Shown piece by piece: positions 11,403 to 23,430 of a stretch of DNA of 64,000 nt. The DNA comes from Turritopsis dohrnii (Eukaryota > Cnidaria > Hydrozoa > Anthoathecata > Oceaniidae): NCBI GenBank assembly GCA_027922465.2, contig BQMF02000008.1, positions 682,001 through 746,000 of the forward strand, read 5' to 3'. The notes under the pieces are model-generated. The model was not told the origin of the DNA and did no database searches. It saw nothing but the letters and a program-made list of their open reading frames with translations. Position 1 is the first letter of the stretch, and every line of letters begins with the position of its first letter. Position numbers and translations under genes: made by a program.

Positions 11403-11657
11403 CGTTTGGATATTACTCATTTTAATAATTTATTTAATTTTAATGGTTACTTTCGGATATTTTACTTTTATCAGAACTTGTTTACAAACTACAGGAAGTT
11501 GACTTTAATTAGCATTCTTTCAGAATGGCTACATAAGCTTTTATATATTGTCTTTTAAACATTTTATGATGTACTTTAATATTGTAAATATTTTTTTTAA
11601 ATATTTGTAACTTGTAAATTGTCAACGAGAAATAAAGTGATAGTAGTAGTAGTAGTA
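8725..11657 (+). mobile_element. 5'-truncated CR1/L2-like LINE with target-site duplication
   Basis: GTAAAAGCACTTAT occurs immediately before (8711-8724) and after (11658-11671) the element, a 14-bp target-site duplication; the first GTA could also belong to the tail. The 3' end carries an (AGT)n tail at about 11641-11657, as in CR1/L2-type LINEs. The 5' end is truncated inside the endonuclease domain. The exact duplication and near-complete ORF suggest a fairly recent insertion. Confidence 0.9.
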
Positions 11658-11671
11658 GTAAAAGCACTTAT

Positions 11672-11975
11672 AAAAATATTTGCACATGAGGCCAGCCCTG
11701 AGCCTTGCCCTCACTAACACAAACAGATTTTACTAGGAGACATACACCGTAAAAGTCTGATGTTCACGATTTGTCTGACGAACAAACCGGCCTGCAAGAT
11801 ATAAGACTATGAAACCAGTGCCAGTAGGAAACAGAGAATGACTTTTCTATTCACATCAGTATCAACTTCCGGTGAAACGAATACTTAAAAATCAACGACA
11901 ATTTGGAAAGCTTGTATGCCTCATTCTCTTCAAAATCGACATCTTGGCGAAACAAGTTAAAAGGATTGTGGGATC
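11672..11975. other. intergenic, nothing recognised
   Basis: About 300 bp without a credible ORF or recognisable repeat between the LINE target site and the hAT end at 11976. Confidence 0.5.
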
Positions 11976-12521
11976 AGGGACCGCGGAGCAGGGGGGCTAA
12001 GGGGGCTATAGCCCCCCCAATAATTTTGCCGTAAATGACGTTTTTTTCTTACATAAAATACAGAATAATTGAAAGATGCATAACGTACCATGATGGGAGA
12101 TCGAAATCCTACTTGCTTCAACGAGATTCAGACTGCTGTTAAGACTTTGGAAAAACACGAAAGATCTGCGATATGCAATGTTATTACCATCGTCAACTTG
12201 CTTCACGTTAATCCATGCAGTAGTGCATCAGGCGAGCGCACATTCTCCACTGCTCGACGTATTAAGACATGGTTACGGGCTAACATGAATCAAGAGCGTT
12301 TCAACAGTGTTGCGATTTTAAACCATCACAAAAACCGAACAGATAAGATCAATATTATAGATATCGCTAACAGTTTTGTTTATAACGATAATAGAAAACG
12401 TCATTTTGGAAAATTTACAGAAAACGATCGGATAGATATTCATGTTGCACATTTACATCATTCTGAAAATTCCTTGCTTAGTACTTTAGCTACTTTATCT
12501 GTAATTATTTTGGAGAATTGA
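11976..12521 (+). pseudogene. hAT transposase C-terminal fragment with a 5' terminus
   Basis: The left border CAGGGACCGCGGAG resembles hAT termini and the one at 4637, but the two are different families. About 100 bp later a frame ending at TGA 12519-12521 encodes ICNVITIVNLLHVNPCSSAS followed by GERTFSTARRIKTWLRANMN and a leucine-poor tail. This is the hAT C-terminal dimerisation domain, similar to ZMYM1-like proteins. All catalytic residues are missing. No matching right terminus was found downstream. It is an internal deletion derivative or truncated copy. Confidence 0.75.
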
Positions 12522-12784
12522 AGCGAGAGAAAACTTCAAGACGCAAAGATGATAAGAATTAAAAGATTTTGAGTTCGTCCACCTCCTGTTTATACCTCCA
12601 TGTATCAAAGAAGCATCTAAAAAACTGTAAAATGTAAAACGCGCCAAATACGTCGAAATTAAGTTACTGGTACTGGAAATGGAAATTGTATGGAGTTCCT
12701 GAAATGGCCATATCTTACGAAACTAATATTTCATCCCATTTTGATTTGAACTGGAACATTATAAAAAAGATGGCTGAACATTTG

Positions 12785-12887
12785 TAAAACCTCCTAGTAT
12801 AACCACCTAGTATAACAATTTTTAAAAATGTGTTGTAGTATGCTAGTGCTGCATCATTTCAATATTTCATGTTTCTAATTTATCTAA
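12785..12887 (+). repeat. dispersed repeat R1, copy 3 (partial)
   Basis: Shares GTAACCACCTAGTATAAC-like sequence, TGTGTTGTAGTATGCTAGTG and GCTGCATCATTTCAATATTT with the copies at 1066 and 3606. It breaks off at the hairpin cluster that begins at 12894. Confidence 0.7.
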
Positions 12888-12893
12888 AGCTTC

Positions 12894-13275
12894 GGGGACA
12901 CGGGCAACATTTTTCATGCGATTGCAACAAAATATTTTTTGTTGCAGTCGCACGTAGTGTCGCCTATGTTGAGTTTCTTGCAACAAAATACTGCGTGCTC
13001 TCGTCGGAAGCCATGTTGTTATGATTACCGAAGCTAACTTGTTTTGACATGTCAGCAAAAATAAACGAATATCATTGGATTAAAACAAAAGTTTTGTACA
13101 AAAGCATGTTGCAAATGTGGGGACACTAGCAACATTTTACAAAACACATTTGCAACTTGAAAAATTTGTTGCAGCAACAAAAAAAAAAAAAATCAAACTG
13201 ATTTGATATTTTTTTTTGTTGCTGCAACATTTTTATGGGTGAAATTTGTTGCAACAACAAACAACAAACAACCTT
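12894..13275. repeat. cluster of GTTGCAACAA-rich hairpins
   Basis: GGGGACAC at 12894 pairs with GTGTCGCC near 12965 around a TTGCAACAAAA stem-loop. A second unit starts GGGGACACTAGCAACATTTT near 13119, with arms GTTGCAGCAACAAAA and TTTTGTTGCTGCAAC. Very similar GGGACAC and TTGCAACAAAA hairpins flank the Harbinger genes at 28252-28335 and 31105-31290, so these may be Harbinger-derived termini or MITEs. Confidence 0.55.
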
Positions 13276-14494
13276 TCCTTCTAAAAACCTTTTTGTTGGT
13301 AATGAAGTCTCAGAAACCTCTGTATTGACATTAAACAATTGAAGTAAGAAACAAAACAATAAGTGAAAATTAATTTTCTTCACTGAAAATGCATAAGATG
13401 TTACATAACAACATGCATAACAACATGCAGCATCGCATTACTTTTCGGTTTCCTCTTTCATTTTAAATCTCGGTGGGTGATTGAATGTATTTCGGTGGGT
13501 GATTGAATGTTATTTGGAGAGGGTATGTTCCAGTTTGCTGAACTCGACATGAAAGAGTTTCGAGTTTGTGTCATTGATTTGGATAATTTCTTTATAACTT
13601 TTTGCAAAGCAAATATTTTCGATTGAAATGTCATTACTGTTTGTAGAGGTATCAAATGCAACTGTGGAGGTACGACCAAGTTTTTTTTTCTACTATGTGG
13701 TTGACGCGAGTTTTGATACAGTGCAACCTCCAATAGCATCCACCTCTGCGCAACGACCACCGCCCATCAACGACCACTAAACTTTTGTCCCGTCACAGTC
13801 AAACTCTCACAAGAAAAATTCCTCGCAGCGACCACCTCTAATCAACAACCATTTCGAGTTGGTCCCTAGAAATAGTCGTTATTAGAGGTTACACTTTATA
13901 TGACTTAAGATAATTACATTCGTCATGATGCGGACTGGTCTGTATTTCTTCGCCTAGTTGCTTCAACAAACATGGCTGAATTTACATAACCCCACTGATG
14001 TACATGATAATGATATATTAATAGTATTACCAGGTCATCACCGATACACGAGGAACGTAGGTTTGTTACGGTTAGAGTTAGGTTAGTTAAAAGCAAAGTG
14101 GGCAACACTGGCATGTGTTACTATGTGTTACTGGCATATCGTTTGGTGAGAATTATTTTGTTCTTTTTATCTGCAATTTTTTTAAAATGAGAAAATTAAG
14201 TTTTAAATTTCATAACCCCCCAGAATCTTTAAGAAACCAGGAAGATAAGCCCGCCGTTTCAAGAAGACTTTGCGCTTTTTTTTGATAAAGCTCACGGAGA
14301 AAGATTAAATAATCATAAAAAGCTGGAAAACAATCGGGGCTCATTTTTTTCTAAAAATGGAGATAGAACAAAATAATTCTCACCTAACGATATGTCCTTG
14401 CTGAAGACAAAATAGAATTTCTAGGTGTAGTCTTTCATTATTAAGTATTTAAGACGTATGCATAAATGTTGTCGTTGCTGTTGTTGAGGACGTA
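13276..14494. other. long non-coding stretch
   Basis: About 1.2 kb, AT-rich, without a coding frame that resembles a protein. A stretch near 13725-13900 with repeated CAACGACCAC-like words may be an old repeat. Nothing else recognised. Confidence 0.5.
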
Positions 14495-15370
14495 CCTTAT
14501 CGGACAAAACTTAGTCGGACAAAATTTAAGTCGGACGAAAATATTAGTCGGACAAAATTTTAGTCACCTCCAAATATTTTAGTCACTTTTGTCCGACTAA
14601 AATTTTGGTCCTTTTCTAAAATTTCACAACTTACTTAATTTTCGATAAGGATTATTGAAAAGCGTGTGGAAGTGCGCCGATTACCCTAAGTTCTAGGTGT
14701 GTATAGGAAAACGAGAGAAAAGGCATATTTAATAACAGTTTTGCCGATGTGAAAAACATATGTCCAACAAAATCATCATAACACGACGGCACAATTCTGC
14801 TGTCGGAAAAAAATCCTAATTAAAAGGGTTGTAGTATATTTTTATTTTTATCAGTTTATCAGTATAAAAATCTGTTTTGGTTACTGCATTGGCTGCAGGC
14901 GTTTCTTATGAATATCTTCTTCATTTTGTTTTGAACTACCTTGCTATCACTTTCATGGGAAGTTTCTGTTATTACCGGTGCTTTTCTCTTTTCCTGTGGA
15001 TTCCTTCCTGGAATAAGTGAGGCTATCTGTTTACGAAATGGTCGAGAATCCCTTTAGAGCGTAAACAATAAACAATGAACATCATGAAAACGAGCGTTAA
15101 TATTATTTATCAAAACACTTTGCCACTTTAGAAATTGTTTATTTATGACTAAGTCATGTAAAAATATTGTATTCGTTGGTGAGCAAAAAGAAAAGTCATA
15201 AAGAAATTATGAATATTTAAAATTTTGTAATTAAACTGATAAGAAGAAGAATTCTGAAAAAAATAATTTGGACCAAATATTTAGTCGGACATAATAATTA
15301 GTCGGACAAAATTTTAGTCACTTCCAAAAAATTTAGTCACTTTTGTCCGACTAAGTTTTGTCCGATAAGG
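14495..15370. mobile_element. pogo/mariner-type MITE with GTCGGACAAAA iterons
   Basis: The first 30 bases (starting CCTTATCGGACAAAACTTAG) are repeated exactly, inverted, at the right end. TA flanks each end (14493-14494, 15371-15372), the target duplication of Tc1/mariner/pogo elements. The motif TTAGTCGGACAAAATTT or its complement occurs about five times in the left 110 bp and four times in the right 100 bp. The 876-bp body has no coding frame of note, so it depends on a transposase in trans. Confidence 0.88.
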
Positions 15371-15372
15371 TA

Positions 15373-16069
15373 TTATAGAAACAGAACTTGGCGCATTGAC
15401 GTTTTGAGGGCGTAACGAAAGTTTCTAGAGAGTTGTTCTTATCAATTTACATAACCTACGTTCACGTTACAGGGGCGTGACCTACGTTCATGTTACAAGG
15501 GCGTGATGATTTTACGTGCTTAAATTACAACCACCCTTTTTTATTAAAAGTAATTTATTTTCTTATGAAATAGTTGAACTGTTGAATTCGATTTTGACTT
15601 AACAAACACTTGCTTTTACGCTATGAAGACTGGGTCCAAATTAGGGGTCAAGTTGGTAAATCATAATGGTAGATCATATGGCCAAATTGTGTATGGACAA
15701 GGTTGACGAGTTATCTTCGGTCGTACCAAACGTGCATATTTGGTCAAACATTTTATTCAACTTTATCAGATAGATTTTCAACAGGATAGTTTACTAGAGT
15801 CTATAAACTTTATCAGGTAATTTTCATCGTTCACGAGAAAAGAATAATCTTTTCATCGTTTTGTCTTCTCGTCAAAAAGGTACTACTAGCCCCCTGTACA
15901 TAGAAGTCTGACATGTATGTAGAACATGTCAGTGGATTTTGGTTGAAAGAGACCTTTTAATTTGGTTGAAAGAGACCTCGTAGTGCTGAAGATAACGGTT
16001 ATATTTTAATAGTTTTCTTTTCCAAGTCATTTTCCAACATGATAAAAATATGTGTCTAATCAATCCAAA
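15373..16069. other. intergenic, 3' flank of paralogue B
   Basis: Two short tandem-like copies of GTGACCTACGTTCATGTTAC/ACCTACGTTCACGTTACA with AGGGGCGTGA lie near 15455-15505. No gene seen. Confidence 0.5.
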
Positions 16070-17333
16070 CTACTCTACATAAACAAAGTCGCCATCAGAA
16101 CTTGCTGGTTGCTCCCCATAACCTGTCGGTTGAAGTCCATAACCGGGTATATGAGGTCCATAACCTGGTTGTTGAGGTCCGTAGCCTGGTTGTTGTGGTC
16201 CATAGCCTGGTTGTTGAAGTCCATAACCTGGCTGGTGGGATCCAAAGCCAGGTTCCGGTGGTTGGTAGCTTATTATACCGGGTGGAGGTGGCGGGGGATT
16301 GCTTTGAATCATCACTTGTTGACCACCGACCCCCCCGCCAACCACAACAGGTACGTTCTAAAAAATGGAATGAAAAAATGTAGATTCCCCTTTTTTGAAT
16401 AGTTTGACAAACCCGAACTGCCAATCAGCTTACTTGAGTGTCTCTATAGCAACATAGACCCACACAGCTTGCTATAGTGCCAGCAAAACACGCAAAACCA
16501 CCAAGTACCGCAAGAGCTGTCAGTATTTGTAGTAATGAATGGACATTTTCAAGGTCTCCACAACTCATGCCTGTAGTTATTTTAAGATGTAATTATCTTC
16601 ATATACTGCTTCATTCCATTTAAAAGCTCTGACTCAAATTGTCAAAACGAGTTGAAAAATACCTTGTGGAATTTATTTTAATAATCGAGTTCAACTCATG
16701 TCTCGTTATTTAAATTTCTTTATTAGAAAGCAACAGTATAAGATAAATGCAGAATGTTACCGTTGTATGTTCGGAAATCTAACCCATTCCGACAAACACA
16801 ATTTTCGCCGACACTATAACACGAGTCACCTTGATGTAGGTTTAATGCCCAACCAAGAAATGTTGCCGCTATTCCAGTTACTGCAGACGAGACGAAAAGG
16901 ATGATGGTTAATAAAATGCAGATAACCAACCATGTAGTAACCTTGAGAAAAAAATCATAATCTAAAAGTTTAAACCTTCGAAGAGCAAACCGCAGTTGGT
17001 CAACTGAATAAAAAAATCAGTAACCGTATGTTTTAGGTTAGGATTTACTCACCAAACATTGGTTTCTGGTGATACCTGCTGCAAGTCCTAATCCCCCTGC
17101 AGCTAACAACTAAAAACGAGTGTGATTTCTTCACATTTATGTTATTAGTAAACCGTAATCAATACCGGTATGTTTTAGTCAATACTCACAGGTATTCCTG
17201 ACCAAAATGGCGCCCCAGATGACTTGGCAGACATTACACCAGAAACAATAGACATGGACAAGCCAAGAAGAAGCTGTATAACAGATATAACAATAATGGC
17301 GATACCAACTCCTTTTTTACATTTGGATGTCAT
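16070..17333 (-). CDS. MS4A/CD20-like four-TM membrane protein, paralogue B
   Basis: Five exons on the minus strand: 17333-17190, 17109-17053, 16941-16761, 16570-16434 and 16357-16070, each with GT...AG borders and the same phases (0,0,1,0) as paralogue A. The product is 268 residues. TM1 is GIAIIVISVIQLLLGLSMS, TM2 LLAAGGLGLAAGI, TM3 WLVICILLTIILFVSSAVTG and TM4 LLQILTALAVLGGFACFAG, with a loop between TM3 and TM4 holding three cysteines (DSCYSVGENCVC). Exon 5 encodes a long cytosolic tail: NPPPPPPG, then about six PGYG-centred repeats (QQPGYGP) and the end DFVYVE. The tail differs completely from the glutamine-rich tail of paralogue A, so the two probably share membrane topology but differ in partners. 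No frame damage was seen. The family name is inferred from topology and short motifs. Confidence 0.83.
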
Positions 17334-17828
17334 ATTTAAATTTTTTCCTTCTTCTTCCTCTTGAAGAGATTTTTCTTTTTATTTGATAGTGAAAACAAGC
17401 TCGGTCGTCATGTCTATGTTAATATATGATTCGTAATGACGAATAACTATAGTAAGATTGAATTCCGCATGTAAACTTATTTTTGTCTGCATAAATATTT
17501 ATATTCTTTGAATACCATATGATCTTCATTTATCGTAACAGCTTGAAACAGTCAAATATAGCTATATTTGAATTCATTCATCTAACCATTTCATTCATTC
17601 ATCTAACGACGTCCACTATTTCATAGATACGAATTTTTTGAGACATTTACAATGAAGAAATGCACAAGTTATGTTGGAATAGTTAAATCTAGGCTAATCA
17701 TATGACGAAAAGTAGTGCTTCTTAAATGTGTTCATTTGATTTTACATGAATATTAACTTCTGCAGATCATTCAAATCACGATACTCGAGATGTTGGATAT
17801 GCAAATCGATCTTCGCCGTGTCTCACCA
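17334..17828. promoter_or_regulatory. upstream region of paralogue B
   Basis: Directly 5' of the minus-strand start at 17333. It contains two near-copies of TTCATTCATCTAAC around 17575-17605. Specific promoter elements could not be identified. Confidence 0.3.
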
Positions 17829-17830
17829 AA

Positions 17831-18560
17831 ATACCTTAAGGGAAGAAATTGTTTGCGGAAGAAATTTGTACGGAACTTTTTTGCGGAATTTATTTTTGCA
17901 GATTTCCCTAAAATGAATCCGCAAAAATGAATAAATATTGGTCATCCGCAAAAATAAATTCCGCAAATTTTTCATCCGCAAAGATTTTCTCCGCAACATT
18001 TTCGAAATTTTTCACCCGTAAAGAATTAATTATTCACTTTGCTTTGCATATAATGAAAGTCTCGTCTTTACAAAACGTTTGGAAAATGATAAAGGAAAGA
18101 AGTCGAGGTTATTGAACATCTAAAGACTTATTTATTACCCTTCGTCAATTACAATATAAGCAGCATCTGCACTTGTGACAGGTTTCGCGCTCCGTACTGT
18201 TGCTTTTACTTTGAGAAACGACGTCGGCGGAGGTATCGCAGTTTTTATGGTTATTTGCACTTTTCCTTTATGGGAAGTAGACCTAGACTGAATCATATTC
18301 TGAGTTGCTGGCGTTACATTGACCTCCTTTGAACAAAGATAAGAGCCAGCCACATTATCTGTTTGTTACAGTTTAGTATTCTTTTTTGATATTTTAACTG
18401 ATGAAAAATAGATGTTATTCCATTAATCTGCTCTTTCCATTCCAACTAAAGTTTGTATATACACCCAGACACTGAATTAGGTCGTTCCCTACTTTCGATT
18501 TTATTAAATTTCTTGTATCCGCAAAAATTAATTCTGCAAAATCTCTTTTGAAGTCGTCTT
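17831..18560. mobile_element. probable pogo-like element with CCGCAAA iterons
   Basis: After a TA, the left border CCTTAAGGGAAGAAATTG resembles the starts of the other TA-flanked elements here (CCTTATCGG at 14495, CCTTAGTTCCC at 49152). The motif CCGCAAAAATAAATTCCGCA or variants occur about seven times in 17855-18010, and once or twice inverted near 18518-18545. A clear right TIR was not found, so the right limit is approximate. Confidence 0.5.
18135..18353 (-). CDS. small ORF inside the CCGCAAA element, possible terminal exon
   Basis: The frame encodes a basic, threonine-rich stretch (KGKVQITIKTAIPPPTSFLK) and ends in AAYIVIDEG before the stop. An acceptor-like ACAG precedes it on the minus strand near 18360, so it may be the last exon of a gene carried by the surrounding element. 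The end recalls the VIVIDD end of the accessory ORF in the pogo element at 49150-51235. No domain recognised. Confidence 0.3.
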   Translation of the reverse strand: MAGSYLCSKEVNVTPATQNMIQSRSTSHKGKVQITIKTAIPPPTSFLKVKATVRSAKPVTSADAAYIVIDEG

Positions 18561-20256
18561 AGTATTCTTAGTATTCTTCTTAGTGTTCACACACATAAAT
18601 GTTTAGGGATAAGAAAAGAAAAGACTTTCAACTTTCATTCATGTTCATCAACAATAACATATACAGTCCTTACAGAAATTTCAAATCTATCAACACAAAA
18701 ATATAGTGAATATATTTTCTAGCTATTCGAAGCAGAAGATGCGAGAAATTGTTGAAGGAGAAAACACTCTCCTTTTCTTGGATTCATCTAAAATATTTGG
18801 CGTTATCAGTTAAAATAACATGGTAACACAGAAAAACTATACAGAGAAAAGTTATGCAAACTCAGTCAAAATTCGCAACATTATAATGTCAGCCGTACTG
18901 TTACAATGCAGGTTCTGCAGGTCATGCAGGGTAGATCCTCCAGGATAGATCCTCCAGTAAAAACTGCTCCTGTTCAGTGATTGCAAGAAACCACAAAACT
19001 GTTTGATTCAGAAAAAAGGTTACATTTTGAAAAGCTTATATTTTTTGAAATGGATATTAAAATGGTTAAAACTACACAGATTCTACATCAAACTTAATCC
19101 AATAACATTGTGAACTACTCCTAATTTCTTTAATTTGGAATAGCACCCTGGAAGTGAATTTCAGCACCCTCTTGGGTGTCATATGTGGCACCTTATGGGT
19201 GCTGGAACATTTATTCTACCCAGATCTTTTTTAGCACTCTATAAGGAGTCAAACACTTTTAAGTAGCACCATCTGAGCTGGCAGAAATTTGATTCTTATT
19301 ACATGTACTGAATTCTAGAACTTTTTATTTTATAAAGAGTTACATTAAAAAACATTGATTGCTTTTAATAAACTGTAAAAAAATAATGAAAGCGAATCAT
19401 TTCCTTAAGCCACTTGGATCCTTGCATATTTCTTGTGTGATGTCTTCAAATGTGAAAAATGTACGAAAAAACATAGAATATGATCAACTGTAAAAATTGA
19501 CGGTTACTTTAACTGGAGTTTTTGTACACTTGTTATTATCTCACGGAACATGAATTTTCAGTTCTAAAAGGCCTAGTTGCGGTCTTACCAAGTCTTAGGT
19601 GTGGATCGTTGCTTAAGCTCAAAAATCGTTGCGTGCGTTCAAAGATCAGGGACTTTAAGATTTCGAAAACAGGAACGGGAACTTCATATTATCGCTTGAC
19701 TGCGCATGCGCGAAGGTGATTCCCATGAAATTTTGAAGTTCGCTCTGTTTGTTCCGAACGTGAAATCACACATTTTGAAGTTCTGAGAAAACGTGAACGC
19801 TCAAGGAAGAAAGATGGTTGAAACTGCTGAGCAAAAACAGAAAGTCTTTTACATACAAATGCTTAAGACTTATTTTAATGTGACTTTTTATTTAAAAAAA
19901 ACTACTGAGCCTTTTCTCTTGTTAGTATGTAATATAATCAGGTTGATCCTAGCTAGAAAGAACAGTGAAACAACACAACAGTTCTGCTTTTTATTTTGTC
20001 CATACCATAATCATTATGGTTTGTGGTATTTTCTCATCTAAATACTACTTCAGTTTAACATAGATATATCCTAAAGTTTTACAATCATATGTAAATAAAA
20101 GTTATATTTTATCCTACAGCTATTTTATATAGTACTCAATACCAAGCAACTTGATATATGCCTGATGACTGATGATGGCATGGGGATAGCTATTAAAGCT
20201 ACAATAGCAAATAATAATCACACTTCATATGCTTATGCTCACACTTAAATTTACTA
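18561..20256. other. non-coding stretch with a GCACCC-rich repeat
   Basis: No supported gene. At 19140-19275 AGCACCCTGG, AGCACCCTCTTGGGTG and GGCACCTTATGGGTGCTGG form a cluster that resembles 56128-56414. The frame at 19522-19719 has no recognisable protein. Confidence 0.5.
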
Positions 20257-20260
20257 TTAA

Positions 20261-22052
20261 GGTGGCACCGGGGGTAAAAATCACCATTTTTTGAAAAATA
20301 TTGAAAAACCCAAAACTTGCGGCTTTGATAACATTAACCTATCTGCTTTTAGATGAAATACAAAAAAATGTGGAATCATACTTATCTGGCCCAAATTTCC
20401 CCTTTTTTAAACCACCTTTGGATTTCTGTACCCTAGCAACGGGCCTTAGCAACGCTCAATCACCAATATCTCAAGATAGAATAACGGCCGCCCTTTAAAA
20501 TTTTGAAGGACGCCCAAAGAGTTTGTTTATCTCTATAATGAAGATGTTGTTGTTGACGACAAAGAAAACGCACAGACATCAGCTTCGCCTTCGGTACAAA
20601 AAATTGACTTACCTGGTACACCCCAAAAAAGGCTTGAAACCACTTCTGAATGTAATTTTATTATGAACAGTGATCTGTTTATTCCTTTGATTCTAATGAT
20701 TGCTCGCTGTCCAGCTTGTGTTGCTGCAGTCAATGGCATTCATTTGCCATCGAAAATGGGACTGATACATTTTTTTGAAATCAGTTGCATTGAATGTGAA
20801 TGGAGTCAAAAATTTTGTTCATCAAAGGAGTGTGGAAGAGTATGTGACTCTTCAGGAAGGAACTGCTATGAAGTGAGCAATAATTGCTTTTAGAGAAAAT
20901 GGACTAGGTTTTACTGGGTTATCAACATTTTGTCGGTGTATGAATATGCCTCCACCAATGGCACAAACCACATTTGATGATTTGCAAAGTGACCTTCATA
21001 ATGCATGTACAAACCGCTCAAGAATCAATGGAAAAAGCAGGAAAAGCTGTTTATGAACAGTCTACAGACATAAACCGTTTGTTTCGCAACGTTTCTGTAA
21101 GTGGAGATGGTGCATGGCAGTTAAACGGTGTCACGACATTGATATCAGGAGGGAAGTGCATTGATGTAGCAGTACTTTCAAAGAAATGCAAACAATGTGA
21201 GAATTGGGAGAGGAAGAAGATGAATACCTAAAATGGAAAGAAGATCATGACTGCTCCATCAACCACACTGGTAGTTCCGGTGCAATGAAAGTTGTTAGAA
21301 TGAAACAGATGTTTCACCGTTCTGAACTCCTGCACAATTTGCGATACACCTTTTATATCGGAGATGGGGATACAAAATCATTTGAAGAAATCTGTAAATC
21401 TAACCCATACCCAGGACAGAAGATAACAAAAGGAGAATGCATTGGACATGTCCAAAAACGTGTTGGGGCTCGTCTCCGCACAATTAAGTCTAATTATACA
21501 GGGAAATAGTTGTCTGACGGCAAGGGAATTGGGCGTGCAAAGGGACGACTTACGGACAAGGTTATGAATACATTACAAAACCACTACGGAGTGGTCATAA
21601 GGCAAAATACACAAAGTCTCTATGCGATGAAAAAGTCTATTGCTGCTGTCCTTTACCATTCACTGAAAACACTGATCTTGAACAGCGTCATCAATATTGG
21701 CCGCGTACACAAGAATCCTGGTGCAAGTTTCAGCGTGATAAAATTACTGGTGAAAAAACTTATAAAGAGAATATCACCATTGATAAAGCTGTTGCAGACA
21801 TTATTGCACCAGTCTTCTCTCACAAAGATCTAAGCAATGATGAACTTTTAAAAAAGTGTCAACACGGTTAGACGCAGAATGTTAGCGAGTCGTTAAACAA
21901 TGTTATTTGGACAAGATGTCCAAAACGCGTATTTGTTGGGAATAGTACGTTCAAAACAGCAGTGGCTTCTGCAGTAATCTCCTATAATGATGGTTCAATT
22001 GGTTTATTCCCTGTGTTTGAAAAGTCTGGAATAGACATTGGTTTCTACACAC
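20261..22052 (+). pseudogene. Mutator/Kolobok-like transposase, broken copy
   Basis: The left border is TTAA (20257-20260) followed by GGTGGCACCGGGGG, resembling the complement of the right end of the related copy at 34319. The protein is scattered over at least four frames: IALIMIARCPACVAAVN-like sequence with cysteine pairs, VSGDGAWQLNGVTTL (first catalytic D), LSKKCKQCENW and DCSINHTGSSGAMK (a C/H-rich insert), YIGDGDTKSFEE (second D), GECIGHVQKRVGARLR, and SESLNNVIWTRCPK (acidic residue). A stop follows GK near 21509, another lies at 21868, and several frame changes occur. The right end is lost where the element at 22053 begins. Confidence 0.78.
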
Positions 22053-23205
22053 GGGCCTGTTACGAAATAGGTTGACCTCATATCTAATTTTGAAATTGTT
22101 TAATTCGCTTTCAAATATATGTCCTAAGTTTTCATTGGAAACTATATTTTGACGCCCTTATAAAACTTTTTTGTAAAATTCTCCCATTTTCCCAAAATTT
22201 TTACTGAATCATTGCCACTCAGAAAAGTTAGCATGTCGGACGGAAAATTTTAATCAACTTTTTTGCAGTGAATGAAAGTTTTATACCTATGCTGAGTTTG
22301 TTTTTAACATTGGTGAATGGTAATGGTAATAAAAATAACATTTGGTTTCAGAATTAAAAGGACAATCTATTTTGGCGGGCAAAAAAGACCAAAAATTTCC
22401 CCGTCCGACATAAAATCAGGCTAGTTTTCCTGATTTTTTATAGGAGCGTCTGGTTTATCGTCTCCAAAATGGGACATGCTATCTCTATTTGGTACAGTTC
22501 TTCAAACAGAGTAAAAGTTTTGCTAAAGATACAACAAATAATTTCAGAATTTCAATTTTAAAAAAAATTTCCGTCCGACATATTTTTAAATTTTACGCCT
22601 TTAAGCGCCTGCACATCTTCCAAAATGTTGCTGCCTTGTTCGGTGTGGATTTCTTTTCAAACAGCAAAAAAATCAGCTCAACCAACAGAGTCTGTTTTAA
22701 ACACAGAAACCAATTTCTCATTATTTAGCAGCTCAACTGTAAAGTCAAGAAGTTTAAGAAAAGTGGAAAAGGCCCTTCCTCAAAGTCCGAAAAAGAAGAC
22801 AGAAGTAATTAAAAGTCTGGCCTCCAAATTTACTTTAACCGAATGAATTTTCGCGAGATTAAATTTCGCGATTTCGCGAATTTTTGTCATTTTCGCGAAA
22901 TTAAATCTCGCGAAAACGTTTGGGATCGCTCATTCGCGAAATTAAATCCACCTAGGTTTTTTAATTCTTGCAGTTTTTTTGCTCATTTTTCTTTCCTTTT
23001 TATGACATAATAATCCTAAAAAAATTGAAAAATAATACATCTATAATGACAACATCTAATCTATAATGACAACATCACTTTTTGCCAGCGCCCAGAAATA
23101 GTTTTCTTATGTCCATAGACTTAGTTTTCTTTGGCTTCTTCGACGAGGAGAGGTTCTTTTCAGCGCATTTTTTTTTTCTCTTTTGGTTGACCGAATTCCA
23201 CCAAG

Positions 23206-23430
23206 AGATCATCACATAGGAAAGAACCAAGGAAAACTGGAAGGTTCGGCTCTTATGCGGATATTAATGCCGTATGTGATCTTACCGCAGAGCAGATCGA
23301 AGAATATCAGAACGATACAGAGGAAAATGAGTATGAAGACGAAAACGACGAAGACGTATGGGTTTTACCAGAGAAACAACGCTATCCCTTTGACATTTTT
23401 GCTAACTTTGATGATGAAGAAGAATTGTAA
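23206..23430 (+). pseudogene. acidic C-terminal exon remnant
   Basis: In the frame ending TAA at 23428-23430 the sequence reads SYADINAVCDLTAEQIEEYQ, an acidic stretch, then LPEKQRYPFDIFANFDDEEE. It has no catalytic motif. An acidic tail is common in pogo-like transposases, which fits its location inside a TA-flanked element. It is most likely what remains after an internal deletion. Confidence 0.45.

Noticed and set aside
13119..13275. CRISPR-like array of CAACA repeats
   Set aside because: The repeats are irregular, lack spacers and form fold-back hairpins in a eukaryotic sequence.
16095..16424. Other frames across the PGYG repeat region on both strands
   Set aside because: They are shadows of exon 5 of paralogue B produced by its regular nine-base-type repeat.
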